Source: Sinorhizobium mexicanum (GTDB lineage Bacteria; Pseudomonadota; Alphaproteobacteria; Rhizobiales; Rhizobiaceae). From it: DNA of 64,000 bases. The stretch covers positions 2,071,501 through 2,135,500 of the forward strand of contig NZ_CP041238.1 of assembly GCF_013488225.1 (NCBI RefSeq). Reading direction: 5' to 3'. Below, one piece after another: positions 39,595-48,881 of this stretch (position 1 is its first letter; each line of letters starts with the position of its first letter). Made by a program: the position numbers and the translations under genes. The notes below the pieces were generated by a model. That model saw only the letters and a list, made by a program, of their open reading frames with translations, had not been told where the DNA came from and did not search any database.

Positions 39595-40794
39595 CTAGCT
39601 CCGTCCGACCCAATGCGGGACTGCCGGCTTGACGACGTGTGTCGGCGTTTCGGCGCACTCAACCCTGTTTCGTCCAGCGGCCTTGGCGGCATAAAGCGCC
39701 TTGTCCGCACGTCGCATGGCCAATTCAAGCGGCTCGTTTACGACGACAGTAGCGACGCCGAAGCTGGCGGTAACCGTCGCGTTGTCAGGCAGGCCGTCAA
39801 TCTGCATCGATGCCATCGCCGCGCGGATGCCATGGGCGAGCACACGCGCCTCGGACAGGCTCGTGAGGGGAAGAAACACGGCAAATTCCTCGCCTCCAAG
39901 GCGTCCGGCAACGGCGCGGCTCGGCATCAGGTCGTGAAGGAGGCATGAAAACCGCCGGATCACCTCGTCTCCGGCATGATGGCCGTAACTGTCGTTCACC
40001 TGCTTGAAATGGTCGAGGTCGGTAAGGATGAGAGCGCCAGGATTTTCGGCGCCGCGTCGCTCCAGCATCGGAGCAAGACGCTCCATGAAGCCCCGGCGAT
40101 TGTAGAGGCCCGAAAGGGCGTCGATTTCAGAGCTGGCCCTGGCGTCGTCAATGATATCCTTGACCATGACGCCGAGCATTGCGAGGCCGGTTCCGACGAT
40201 CAGCATGGCTCCAAGAGCCTGCGAAATCAGCGCGAACGGGCTGGAGACATAATCGGCTGCCGTTCTTCCTGCGCCTGCTGCCACGGCAGCGTAGATCTTC
40301 GCAAGGTAGTAGGCCGCACTCAACATCAGAAGCCAGAGCAGGATTCGGTCGGCGTAGTTTTTCCGCCGCGACCGGACGATAGCCGACGCGGACCACGCCT
40401 GTATCAGGAAGAACGGCATCTGGTAAAAGAAAGCGTGCTGCAAGGTCCCGCGCGGAAGGTCGTAAATCAGGAGATCCACGATGACCGAACCGATGAAGAA
40501 AGCTGCAAGCAGCGCCGGCCGGGCCGGCACCTGATAAAGCAGCCCAAGCCCGACGCGAAGCAGGCTGAAGCCCCCGAGGACACTCGCGAAAGCGGCTATC
40601 GCGAACAGGCGGGGAAACGGGCTGAAAGGCAGAACCGCTTCAAACACCGCCGCCAAGGAGGCGACAGCGAAACAGGCAGCTATCCAGATCGCCGGCCGGC
40701 CCGAGCGGCTTTTTGCCGCGACGACGAGGAATGCGACCACAAAAATCTGGGCGACAATAAAATTCACGGCCAGAAGGGAAATCGCACCACCCAT
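39595..40794 (-). CDS. Membrane-bound diguanylate cyclase (GGDEF)
   Basis: About 399 residues: six to seven N-terminal transmembrane helices (residues 1 to about 210), then a GGDEF domain whose signature is GGEEF in AGRLGGEEFAVFL, a form compatible with activity. The product would be cyclic di-GMP. The inhibitory RxxD site usually found five residues before the signature is absent (SRAVA instead), so product feedback at that site is unlikely. The start at 40794 (MGGAISLLAVNF) places the first helix at the N-terminus; an ATG at 40848 is also in frame. Confidence 0.88.
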   Translation of the reverse strand: MGGAISLLAVNFIVAQIFVVAFLVVAAKSRSGRPAIWIAACFAVASLAAVFEAVLPFSPFPRLFAIAAFASVLGGFSLLRVGLGLLYQVPARPALLAAFFIGSVIVDLLIYDLPRGTLQHAFFYQMPFFLIQAWSASAIVRSRRKNYADRILLWLLMLSAAYYLAKIYAAVAAGAGRTAADYVSSPFALISQALGAMLIVGTGLAMLGVMVKDIIDDARASSEIDALSGLYNRRGFMERLAPMLERRGAENPGALILTDLDHFKQVNDSYGHHAGDEVIRRFSCLLHDLMPSRAVAGRLGGEEFAVFLPLTSLSEARVLAHGIRAAMASMQIDGLPDNATVTASFGVATVVVNEPLELAMRRADKALYAAKAAGRNRVECAETPTHVVKPAVPHWVGRS

Positions 40795-40919
40795 TCGACA
40801 GCTTCCGAACAGCTCCGATTGCGAATCACCGATCCGCATAAGTCTCACACACGGGAAGCTATCCTAGCGGCGGAGTACGAAGAAACAATTAGAGCACAAG
40901 GAAAAGTGTGAAGTTGCTG

Positions 40920-42095
40920 TCAAGGCCGTTCGCCGTATGTTGTCCCTTGATCAGGTTCGGTATCTATCGCCTGCGATGCAAATCGACCACCACTCACGGG
41001 GCGATCGACGCCGGTCGTTTCGGGGTAGGTCAACGGCAAGCCACGCAGTGACCTCACTGCCAGATACGCCCACGCCTCGGCCTCCATCGAATCGCCGTTT
41101 AATTCCAGTGCTTCAGCGGTAAGCACGCGGCCGTGCGCGGTATCGGCGAGCGCCGTCAGATCCTTCATGATGGTCGGATTGAGCCGGCCGCCGCCGCAGA
41201 TCACATAGGTCGCCGGTGCCTCCGGAAGATGCCCTGCCGATTTGAAAATGGCTGCGGCGGTGACGTAGGCGAGCGTGCGCGCGCCGTCTTCCAGGCCTGC
41301 GTCGGCGCCCGAGGGTGGCGCGAAGTCGTTACGGTCGAGCGAGCGGCGCTTCTCCGCGGTAAAGAACGGATGAGAGAGATAGCGGTCGGCGAGTTCTGGC
41401 ACGATCGTGCCTTCGCTCGCGATCATGCCGCCCTGATCATAAGGGACACCGGCATGGGCCTCCACCCATTGGTCGATCAGCGTATTGCCGGGACCGCTGT
41501 CATAGGCGACGATTCGCCCGTCCGCGCCAACGAAAGTGAGGTTGGAGATACCACCGATGTTGACGAAGACAACCGGTGCGTCGATCGCCCGCTTTTCCGA
41601 CAAGCCATGTGCCAGCGCGGCGTGGTAGACCGGAATGAGCGGCGCACCCTGGCCGCCATGGATCATGTCGTTGGCCCGCATATCGTAGACGATGTCGATT
41701 TGTGTTTCGCGCGCCAGCAGGTCTCCGTCGCCGATCTGCACCGTCAATCCCTCGTCGGGGCGGTGCAGGACTGTTTGCCCATGGAAACCTATTACATCAA
41801 TATTCTCGGGCAATAGATTGTTTTCACGCAGAAATGCCATGACTGCCTCCGCATGGCGCAGCGTTAAGTCCCGCTCCAGTTGGGCGAGTGTCCCCGGCCT
41901 TTCCGTTCGGACGGTGATCGATTTGGCGTCTTCAAGCCCCTGTTTCAGCCGTGCTCGAAAATGCGCATCATAGGCGTATCCGGCCGAAGGGCCTCTCTCA
42001 ACGATGTTCTCGCCGTCGGTCCGGAGCAGCGCGACGTCGATGCCGTCCATGCTCGTGCCGCTCATCAGGCCGATCGCCGTCAAGAGCTTGCCCAT
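40920..42095 (-). CDS. anmK: Anhydro-N-acetylmuramic acid kinase
   Basis: Phosphorylates 1,6-anhydro-MurNAc from peptidoglycan turnover to MurNAc-6-phosphate. It is 391 residues, with the N-terminal ATP-binding [15 protein letters not shown], the catalytic region [12 protein letters not shown] and the VCGGGRLNP motif. The ATG at 42095 follows GGAGG five bases upstream, so the longer open frame is not used. It is divergent from tyrS, a conserved pairing in Rhizobiales. Confidence 0.96.
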   Translation of the reverse strand: MGKLLTAIGLMSGTSMDGIDVALLRTDGENIVERGPSAGYAYDAHFRARLKQGLEDAKSITVRTERPGTLAQLERDLTLRHAEAVMAFLRENNLLPENIDVIGFHGQTVLHRPDEGLTVQIGDGDLLARETQIDIVYDMRANDMIHGGQGAPLIPVYHAALAHGLSEKRAIDAPVVFVNIGGISNLTFVGADGRIVAYDSGPGNTLIDQWVEAHAGVPYDQGGMIASEGTIVPELADRYLSHPFFTAEKRRSLDRNDFAPPSGADAGLEDGARTLAYVTAAAIFKSAGHLPEAPATYVICGGGRLNPTIMKDLTALADTAHGRVLTAEALELNGDSMEAEAWAYLAVRSLRGLPLTYPETTGVDRPVSGGRFASQAIDTEPDQGTTYGERP

Positions 42096-42263
42096 TGATT
42101 CCTCCGCGCTGGTCGCCTCGATCGATGCCGGCAGGAACAGACACTGTTCCTCGTCCGCCTCGCCGTTCATAACAAAATGCCCGCCAACCAAAAACGTGCA
42201 CTTTCGACAAAACAATGATAAACGCCGGCCGCAGACGTCCTACCCAGCCGAAAGAAACAGGTT

Positions 42264-43514
42264 ATGTCCGAGTTCAAGTCCGAATTCCTCCATACGCTCA
42301 GCGAGCGCGGTTTCATCCATCAGACCTCCGATGATGCCGGGCTCGACCAGCTGTTCCGTACGGAAACCGTGACTGCCTATATCGGCTTCGATCCTACCGC
42401 ACCGAGTCTCCATGCGGGCGGTCTCATTCAGATCATGATGCTTCACTGGCTGCAGGCGACCGGGCACCGACCGATCTCGCTCATGGGTGGCGGCACCGGC
42501 ATGGTCGGTGATCCGTCCTTCAAGGACGAGGCGCGGCAACTGATGACGCCGCAGACGATCGCGGCCAACATTGCCAGCATCAAGACGGTATTTTCCAACT
42601 ACCTGAAATACGGAGAAGGACCGACGGACGCATTGATGATCAACAATGCGGACTGGCTGCTTGGCATCAACTACCTCGAATTCCTGCGTGATGTCGGTCG
42701 CCACTTCTCGGTAAACCGCATGCTGTCGTTCGACAGCGTCAAGACGCGGCTCGATCGCGAACAGTCGCTGTCGTTCCTCGAATTCAATTACATGATCCTC
42801 CAGGCCTATGATTTCGTGGAACTCCACAAGCGGACGGGATGCCGGCTGCAAATGGGCGGTTCGGATCAATGGGGCAACATCGTCAACGGCATCGATCTCG
42901 GCCACCGCATGGGCACGCCGCAGCTGTACGCGCTCACATCGCCGCTTCTGACCACGGCGTCCGGCGCCAAGATGGGCAAGTCGGTCACCGGCGCCATTTG
43001 GCTCAATCCCGATATGCTCGGCGCTTACGACTTCTGGCAATACTGGCGCAATACCGAGGATGCTGACGTCGTCCGTTTCCTGAAGCTCTACACGACCTTG
43101 CCGATGACGGAGATCAATCGTCTGGCCAAGCTCGGCGGTTCCGAGATCAACGAGGTCAAGAAGATCCTCGCGACGGAAATCACGGCCATGCTGCACGGGC
43201 GCCCGGCCGCCGAGCAGGCAGCCGAAACGGCGCGCAAGACCTTCGAGGAAGGCGCGCTTGCCGAGAACCTGCCGTCGGTCGAAGTCCCCGGCTCCGAACT
43301 CAAGGCCGGCGTCGGGTTACTGACGCTCATCGTGCGGGCCGGTCTGGCGGCCTCCAATGGCGAAGCGCGACGCCACGTCCAGGGCGGTGCTGTGAGAATC
43401 AACGACGAAGCGATCAGCGACGAACGTCGTGTCGTGGCGTATGACGACATCGCCGGCGGCGTCATCAAGCTTTCGCTCGGCAAGAAGAAGCATATCCTGG
43501 TGCGACCGGCCTGA
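42264..43514 (+). CDS. tyrS: Tyrosyl-tRNA synthetase
   Basis: Class I synthetase of 416 residues. The HIGH-like motif is in [11 protein letters not shown], the KMSKS-like motif is AKMGKSVTG, and the tyrosine/tRNA region has [13 protein letters not shown]-terminal S4 RNA-binding domain ends the protein (about 350-416). The start is supported by GCCGAAAGAAAC upstream and by family length. A perfect palindromic terminator follows 50 bp after the stop. Confidence 0.97.
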   Translation: MSEFKSEFLHTLSERGFIHQTSDDAGLDQLFRTETVTAYIGFDPTAPSLHAGGLIQIMMLHWLQATGHRPISLMGGGTGMVGDPSFKDEARQLMTPQTIAANIASIKTVFSNYLKYGEGPTDALMINNADWLLGINYLEFLRDVGRHFSVNRMLSFDSVKTRLDREQSLSFLEFNYMILQAYDFVELHKRTGCRLQMGGSDQWGNIVNGIDLGHRMGTPQLYALTSPLLTTASGAKMGKSVTGAIWLNPDMLGAYDFWQYWRNTEDADVVRFLKLYTTLPMTEINRLAKLGGSEINEVKKILATEITAMLHGRPAAEQAAETARKTFEEGALAENLPSVEVPGSELKAGVGLLTLIVRAGLAASNGEARRHVQGGAVRINDEAISDERRVVAYDDIAGGVIKLSLGKKKHILVRPA

Positions 43515-43528
43515 GCCGCATGGGAGAG

Positions 43529-43564
43529 TCCTTTGCGCATCTGATAAGACGCGCGCCGCTATAG
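43529..43564 (+). repeat. Fragment of a RIME-like element
   Basis: The stretch CCTTTGCGCATCTGATAAGA to CGCTATAG matches the second-stem part of the element at 17430 (CTGATAAGACGCGCGGCGCTGTAG) and the CCTTTG arm of those at 22204 and 47325. The first stem is missing. Position follows tyrS directly. Confidence 0.5.
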
Positions 43565-43609
43565 AACGGGAGGGGAAGCTGCAGCTTCCCCTCCCGTTCT
43601 CGTTTTTGC
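43565..43609. terminator. Perfect-palindrome terminator, tyrS and AsmA-like gene
   Basis: A 17-bp perfect inverted repeat with no unpaired loop in the DNA (43565-43581 with 43582-43598, centre GCTG/CAGC) is followed by CTCGTTTTT. It serves tyrS and, read on the other strand, the convergent AsmA-like gene. Confidence 0.85.
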
Positions 43610-43663
43610 ATTTTGCTGTCGATGGACTCCGCGGTAATACCGCCATGGTCCGGATCGATCGTC

Positions 43664-46600
43664 TCACTGAAACTCGAAAATGCTGCGGAACACGCCGGGC
43701 GCGATGATTGACAACGGGTTGATCGTGAGTTGGGGTTGCGTGAATTGGCCGGTCAGCTTGAAGGTGATGCCGAGCAGGCCGCGATCACGGCCGTTGCCGA
43801 GGAGAACTCCGATCAGTGGAAGTTCGCCGAACAGCCGGTTCAGGCCGTAGGCCGGCATGAAGGTACCCGTCATGTCCATCCGATCCCGCGAGTCGCGGAC
43901 GGTGCCCTGGAATGTCGCCCCGACATTGACGCCGCGCAGGATGCCGCTTTCGACGCGGATCGTGCCCTGATCCAGGAAGAGTTGAGCGAAGCCGCGGTCG
44001 AACTGCGCGGTGCTCACGTCGATATCACGCCGAACCGCCTCATTAAGGCTACGGCCATCCTCTCCCGCCGGCGTCGAGACCATGGATTGCAGCCGCTGTT
44101 CACCGACGAGCGAGAATTTGCGCACATCCACAGCGCCGCGCCAGGAACGCGCGCCACGGTCGCGCAGCCTAAGATTCATCAGGCCGCCGCGCATGTTGCG
44201 ATAGATATCGGCAAAGCGCGCCAGCGAGCCTGCGTCACCGGTTGTCAGTTCCAGTATGTTGTCGGCGCCGGATTTGGCGCTCTTGGCGACAACCGCTTGC
44301 CCGCTCCCGGTCACAGCCGAAAAGTCGATATCCTCGATCTGTTGCCCGCGGGCCGAATAGAAGAAGCGCACATTGGACAAGACTTCGCCATTGAAGCCCG
44401 TGACCTGGTCAAGCCGGGCTTTGAGCGTGATATTGCCACTGTCAGCCGAGTCGGATCCGGCTTTCACGCGCACCAGCGCCGGTCTGATGTCCGCTGCCCG
44501 ACCTGTCAGGCCAACAGCATAACCGCCCTTGTTCCGATCGATCGTGACGGCAAAATTGTCTCCGCCTGCAAGGCGCACACCGTTCAACTCGGCCGATGCA
44601 AGGCCGGCGTCGTCGACGCGCAGACGACCTGCAGCACCGAACCCGTCGCCAGCGATATCGAAATCGCCGATCTCGGTTACTCCGTCGCTTGCCTTGACGG
44701 TGAATTGGGCTTTGGCTGGGATTCCGGCTCCCTTGCTCCAGCCGATCCAGGGCAGCGACAGCGACGCCTTGCCGAGATCCGCCTTGACGGATTGGCTGCC
44801 GTCGTCCGCCATCGATACGTCGACACCCACTGGCCCGCTGACGCTGCCGGACAAGGCCGGAGCGATCTTCCGTCGGGCGGCGTCGTCGAGCGTTCCGGAG
44901 ATTTCGCGTGTTCGCTTCACGTTTGCCTTGCTGTCCACCGGCTCGGTCAGTGCGATCCGCATCTTGGAACCGTCGATCAGTGCATCGGCCTCAAGTACCG
45001 CCTGGGCGTTGTCGATCCGCATGGTGCCCGCCAGGTTCGCGATGGAACGACCTGAGATGGGACGGTTAATCGTCACGTCCTGTAGCTGCATCTCCGCCTG
45101 CCAGAGAGGCGACGGCGGCTTCTGATCCGAAATCAGGCCGAACCGCGCCCCAACCAAGGCGGTCATCGGCCCGGTGAAATCCTGAGGCACGAATGGTGTC
45201 TTCTGGAGAGCACGGATCGGTTTGTAAGCGACCAGTTCGGCAATAGCGTCGGCCTGCCCGCCGACTTCGATCTTCATTTCCGCCATCAACGGCTTTGAAT
45301 AGACATCGGGTATGATGAAGTCGCCGCCGTTCAACGCGACCGAGCGCCCGGACGGGAAATAGGCGGCCCCCCGCTCGACGTCGACGACCATGCGCTCGCC
45401 GCTGAGCTTGAAATGGCCCGCCGTGTCGCGAAGCGGCGGGATATCGCCGGCGATATTGATCCGGGTGTCTTCGATGTCGAAGTTTATGTTGAGCTCATGC
45501 TCGTTGAGCCTGAGGTCGCCCTTGTTGTTGGCGATCCGTCCCTCGGCTATCGAAACCTCGATCCGCGCGTCGGTAACCGTGCCGCCGAAGAGATTGCCGA
45601 TCGCCCATCGTCTCGCTCCCTTGGCAATCCACCAAGGCCACAATTGCTTGACGGCGGTGGAATGCATCTGATCGCTGAGCATGGCGAAGCTGATCTGCGG
45701 CGACGTCTTGCCGAAGGTCACAGACAGCGAACCGGCCATGGAACCAAGCGGGCTCGATATCGCCAGTTGGTCGAAAATAAGCCTGTGACTGCCGGCCTCG
45801 AAGCGTCCGCTTGCCTTAGCGTCGAAGGCAAGCGGGCTATCCTGTATGTCTTCAGGGTCCGAGCTTGCGTTCCTCAACAGAAGGTCAACGGCGAAGCCCT
45901 TTTGGCTGGCCTCTGCAACCTTGTCGAGATCGATGAGGGCGCCGGTAAAAGGAAAGCTCGAGCGTCCGATCTTGACGATGGACGGCAATATTTCGACCGA
46001 GGCGCGGTCAAAATCATAGGAGACATTCAGTTCCGAGGGATTGAGCGCGGAAACAAGGCCACCGGCATGGAACGACCCCTGCGATGTCCTGATGCCGACG
46101 TCCAGCGCCGGCTTCTGGCCGTCAGCCGCGCGGGTGGCCTTCAGGCTGACGTCCGCCGCCGCCTCGACACCGAAGGCTTCCTCGCTTCCCGATTTGCCGT
46201 GATAGAGAAAGGGAGAGAGCGGCAAAGCACTGACGGTCCCTTCGAAGCCGCCGATGCGGCCATTCTCGCCGAGGGCCCTGGCGGTCAATTGCGCTTCGAT
46301 CCCGTCGATCGCGACCGTTCCGTCGACGCGCATGGAGCTGTCGGGGTCGTGCGTGAACTCCAGCGTTTTCACTTCCACGGGAACGACGCGACCACGCGAG
46401 CCCGTGACTGAGAGGCTGAAATCGGAGAGCAGCACGGTTTGAGTCGCCCTGCCCGCGGTCAGCCGCGACATGCGATCGGCCTGCGCAAACAACTTCTCGA
46501 GCGCATCGCCGACATCGGCGATGCGGATCGTGGTGAGGTCGATCGGTTCGCCGCGTGGCAGCAAACCTGTATCGAGCTGGCCTTCTTCGGCCTCGAGACG

Positions 46601-47050
46601 CGACACGGCGATGCGTCCGGTCATCAGGGCGAAGGGATCGAGTGCTATCGAAATTGCGCCGAGCTTGGCGAGATGGCGGCCCGACCCTCTTTCCTTGAGC
46701 GTCACCCCGCGCGCCTTTAGTGCAAGCGCACCACCGCTGGTCATGCGGAGAACGGTGCTCTCGACATCGGCATTGTAGTTTTCGCCAAGAGCGGCGTTCA
46801 GCGCCGTGCGCGCCCGCCGGTTGAGCGGCCCGTCGACCAGGCCGCTTTCGATGGCGGCGACAAGGGACGCCACGACGAGGAAAGCGAGCAGCGAGCAGCA
46901 CAGTATGATCTTGCCGAGAAAACGCATGGCGCCGCCCGGCCGAGGCGCATGCACGATCACCGGATCATGGGCCTGCGCCGAAGGCAGCTCGTGCAGCGCG
47001 ATGATGTCTTCCTTGCGAAAGCAAACCCTTTCGCCGCGGATATCGCTCAT
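43664..47050 (-). CDS. Large AsmA/YhdP-like envelope protein
   Basis: A 1128-residue protein with one N-terminal transmembrane helix (about residues 45-67, CCSLLAFLVVASLVAAI) and a very long, beta-rich periplasmic part. The central region (IKIGRSSFPFTGALIDLD, DTAGHFKLSGERM) and the C-terminal portion (PLIGVLLGNGRDRGLLGITFKLTG) resemble the DUF3971/AsmA-like family (YhdP). YhdP, TamB and AsmA homologues are linked to phospholipid transport to the outer membrane. A 40-residue cytoplasmic leader precedes the helix if the start at 47050 is right. It is convergent with tyrS and stands alone. Confidence 0.85.
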   Translation of the reverse strand: MSDIRGERVCFRKEDIIALHELPSAQAHDPVIVHAPRPGGAMRFLGKIILCCSLLAFLVVASLVAAIESGLVDGPLNRRARTALNAALGENYNADVESTVLRMTSGGALALKARGVTLKERGSGRHLAKLGAISIALDPFALMTGRIAVSRLEAEEGQLDTGLLPRGEPIDLTTIRIADVGDALEKLFAQADRMSRLTAGRATQTVLLSDFSLSVTGSRGRVVPVEVKTLEFTHDPDSSMRVDGTVAIDGIEAQLTARALGENGRIGGFEGTVSALPLSPFLYHGKSGSEEAFGVEAAADVSLKATRAADGQKPALDVGIRTSQGSFHAGGLVSALNPSELNVSYDFDRASVEILPSIVKIGRSSFPFTGALIDLDKVAEASQKGFAVDLLLRNASSDPEDIQDSPLAFDAKASGRFEAGSHRLIFDQLAISSPLGSMAGSLSVTFGKTSPQISFAMLSDQMHSTAVKQLWPWWIAKGARRWAIGNLFGGTVTDARIEVSIAEGRIANNKGDLRLNEHELNINFDIEDTRINIAGDIPPLRDTAGHFKLSGERMVVDVERGAAYFPSGRSVALNGGDFIIPDVYSKPLMAEMKIEVGGQADAIAELVAYKPIRALQKTPFVPQDFTGPMTALVGARFGLISDQKPPSPLWQAEMQLQDVTINRPISGRSIANLAGTMRIDNAQAVLEADALIDGSKMRIALTEPVDSKANVKRTREISGTLDDAARRKIAPALSGSVSGPVGVDVSMADDGSQSVKADLGKASLSLPWIGWSKGAGIPAKAQFTVKASDGVTEIGDFDIAGDGFGAAGRLRVDDAGLASAELNGVRLAGGDNFAVTIDRNKGGYAVGLTGRAADIRPALVRVKAGSDSADSGNITLKARLDQVTGFNGEVLSNVRFFYSARGQQIEDIDFSAVTGSGQAVVAKSAKSGADNILELTTGDAGSLARFADIYRNMRGGLMNLRLRDRGARSWRGAVDVRKFSLVGEQRLQSMVSTPAGEDGRSLNEAVRRDIDVSTAQFDRGFAQLFLDQGTIRVESGILRGVNVGATFQGTVRDSRDRMDMTGTFMPAYGLNRLFGELPLIGVLLGNGRDRGLLGITFKLTGQFTQPQLTINPLSIIAPGVFRSIFEFQ

Positions 47051-47324
47051 CGGTGCCGGCGCCCTCCAGCTAAGTGCGGCATTGCATATTTCCTTGTAAG
47101 ACCAGTCGCCGCGCGCGAGGGCCGGACCTTTCTTTCACCCATGTAGATCACAATTTGTCGAGCCACGTCACCACGCGTCCCTGCCGATGCTGTGGAAAGG
47201 CTCGCTACCGCCCCGGTTTTTGCATGACGAAACGCCGACCAGACTCCTAGCCGGGGAAGCCGTCCGCCGCCTGTCAAATTTATCACATATGCGCTGGACG
47301 GCCGTCGTTGATTTTCGATATGCC
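47051..47324. other. Intergenic region before the RIME-like element
   Basis: No convincing gene. It must carry the promoter of the AsmA-like gene (minus strand). I see no clear regulatory motif. Confidence 0.4.
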
Positions 47325-47432
47325 CTACAGCGTCCTTTGTGCGTCGTTTCAGACGGACAAAGGACGCTGTAGCACTTTGAATCGCTGCATGTTTTTTGTC
47401 CTTAAATCGACTGCGATTTCAGGAAACATGCA
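47325..47432 (-). repeat. RIME-like intergenic palindromic element (reversed)
   Basis: Same two stems as at 17430, in opposite orientation. The 16-bp perfect repeat CTACAGCGTCCTTTGT (47325-47340) with ACAAAGGACGCTGTAG (47357-47372) is joined by CACTTTGAATCGC to the second, imperfect stem TGCATGTTT to AAACATGCA (47386-47432). It ends 46 bp before bcp. Confidence 0.75.
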
Positions 47433-47478
47433 GTAGCTGCCGAATGTCTGCAAAACTTGGCGTAAGAAAGGTTAAATC

Positions 47479-47946
47479 ATGGCACGATTAGGACCAGGTG
47501 ATGTCGCACCCGACTTTGAACTTCCTCGCGACGGTGGTGGTTCAATCTCGCTCTCCGCTCTCCGCGGCAAACCGGTGGTGCTCTTTTTCTATCCCAAGGA
47601 CGATACCAAGGCCTGCACCGAGGAAGCGATCTCCTTCTCGAGCCTCGCCAACGATTTCGCGGCGGCGGGCGTCGTTCTGATCGGGCTCTCGCCCGATTCG
47701 GTTAAAAGGCACGACCGCTTCGCCAAGAAGCACAATCTCACCGTTATGCTGGCGGCGGACGAAGAAAAGAACGTCGTCAATGCCTACGGCGTCTGGGCGG
47801 AGAAGACCCTGTATGGGCGCAAATACATGGGCGTCGAGCGTACGACATTCCTGATAAACCCGGATGGGACCATCAACCGGGTCTGGAAAAAGGTCAGGGT
47901 TGCCGGCCACGCGAGCGAGGTTCTGGCGGCCGCGAAGACGCTTTGA
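47479..47946 (+). CDS. bcp: Peroxiredoxin, BCP/PrxQ type
   Basis: A 155-residue thiol peroxidase that removes hydrogen and organic peroxides. The peroxidatic cysteine is in YPKDDTKACTEEAISFS, where the usual TPGCT reads TKACT. A resolving cysteine five residues on (as in E. coli) is absent, so this is a one-Cys form of the group. AAGGTTAAATC precedes the ATG. The DUF455 gene starts 17 bases after its stop. Confidence 0.92.
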   Translation: MARLGPGDVAPDFELPRDGGGSISLSALRGKPVVLFFYPKDDTKACTEEAISFSSLANDFAAAGVVLIGLSPDSVKRHDRFAKKHNLTVMLAADEEKNVVNAYGVWAEKTLYGRKYMGVERTTFLINPDGTINRVWKKVRVAGHASEVLAAAKTL

Positions 47947-47963
47947 ACCGAGAGAAGCGAGAG

Positions 47964-48791
47964 ATGACCGACCTTCCGCAGTTCCACAGTTTGCGAGGCG
48001 CTGCCGTCGAGGCGATCCGCACGCCGGACCTTCAGCAAAAGACTGAGTTGGCGCAGGCGGCGGCGCGACGTTGGCAAGGGAGAAAGCTGTCGTTGCGCTC
48101 CCCGCTAGATCGTTCGGTTCCCGAGCGTCCAGGACGTCCGGCGAAACCCGTGCTCACGCCGCCGACCCAGGTCAAGCGGCGCTCGCTCGGTTCATTGAAA
48201 GGGCGCATCGCGCTCCTGCACGCGATCGCGCATATCGAATTGAACGCCGTCGACCTGGCGCTCGATATCGTCGCCCGCTTTGCCTCGGAAGCTGTGCCCA
48301 ATTCTTTCTTCGACGGATGGATGCAGGTCGCCTTCGAGGAGGCGAAACATTTTCGGATGGTGCGGCAGAGGCTGAACGACCTTGGTGCGGACTATGGCGA
48401 TCTGCCCGCGCATGACGGGCTGTGGCAGGCCGCGCACGATACGCGGAACGACCTGACCGCGCGCCTTGCCGTCGTCCCGCTCATACTCGAAGCCCGCGGT
48501 CTTGACGTCACGCCGGCTCTGCAGGCGAAAATGCGCGAAACCGGCGATCACGAAAGTGCTGCCGTTCTGGATGTGATCTACGAAGACGAAAAGGGGCACG
48601 TCGCCGTCGGGGCAAAATGGTTCCGCTTCCTGTGCGCCCGACAAAAGAAAGATCCGGCCGCAACGTTTCAGGCGCTCGTGCGGGCGAATTTTCGCGGACC
48701 GCTGAAGGCCCCGTTCAATGATATTGCGCGCGCGGAAGCTGGTTTGACGCCGTCCTTCTATCGCTCGATGACAGCGTCCACCAACATCTGA
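47964..48791 (+). CDS. DUF455 ferritin-like protein
   Basis: A 275-residue protein of the DUF455 family with a ferritin-like fold. Carboxylate/histidine ligands fit HAIAHIELNAVDLALD, FEEAKHFRMV and EDEKGHVAVG, the layout of a diiron four-helix bundle. No function is settled. The ATG at 47964 (MTDLPQFHSLRG) follows GAGAAGCGAGAG, seven codons inside the open frame. It is close behind bcp, and the two probably share a transcript, which suggests a role in peroxide or iron stress. Confidence 0.86.
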   Translation: MTDLPQFHSLRGAAVEAIRTPDLQQKTELAQAAARRWQGRKLSLRSPLDRSVPERPGRPAKPVLTPPTQVKRRSLGSLKGRIALLHAIAHIELNAVDLALDIVARFASEAVPNSFFDGWMQVAFEEAKHFRMVRQRLNDLGADYGDLPAHDGLWQAAHDTRNDLTARLAVVPLILEARGLDVTPALQAKMRETGDHESAAVLDVIYEDEKGHVAVGAKWFRFLCARQKKDPAATFQALVRANFRGPLKAPFNDIARAEAGLTPSFYRSMTASTNI

Positions 48792-48881
48792 TATCGGCCC
48801 ACGCTCAATCGTTTGTTAACCCTAATAAAGTGTAATCGCTCCCGGGCAACGCGAGGTGGTTCGCATCCGGCTGGGGGTGAT

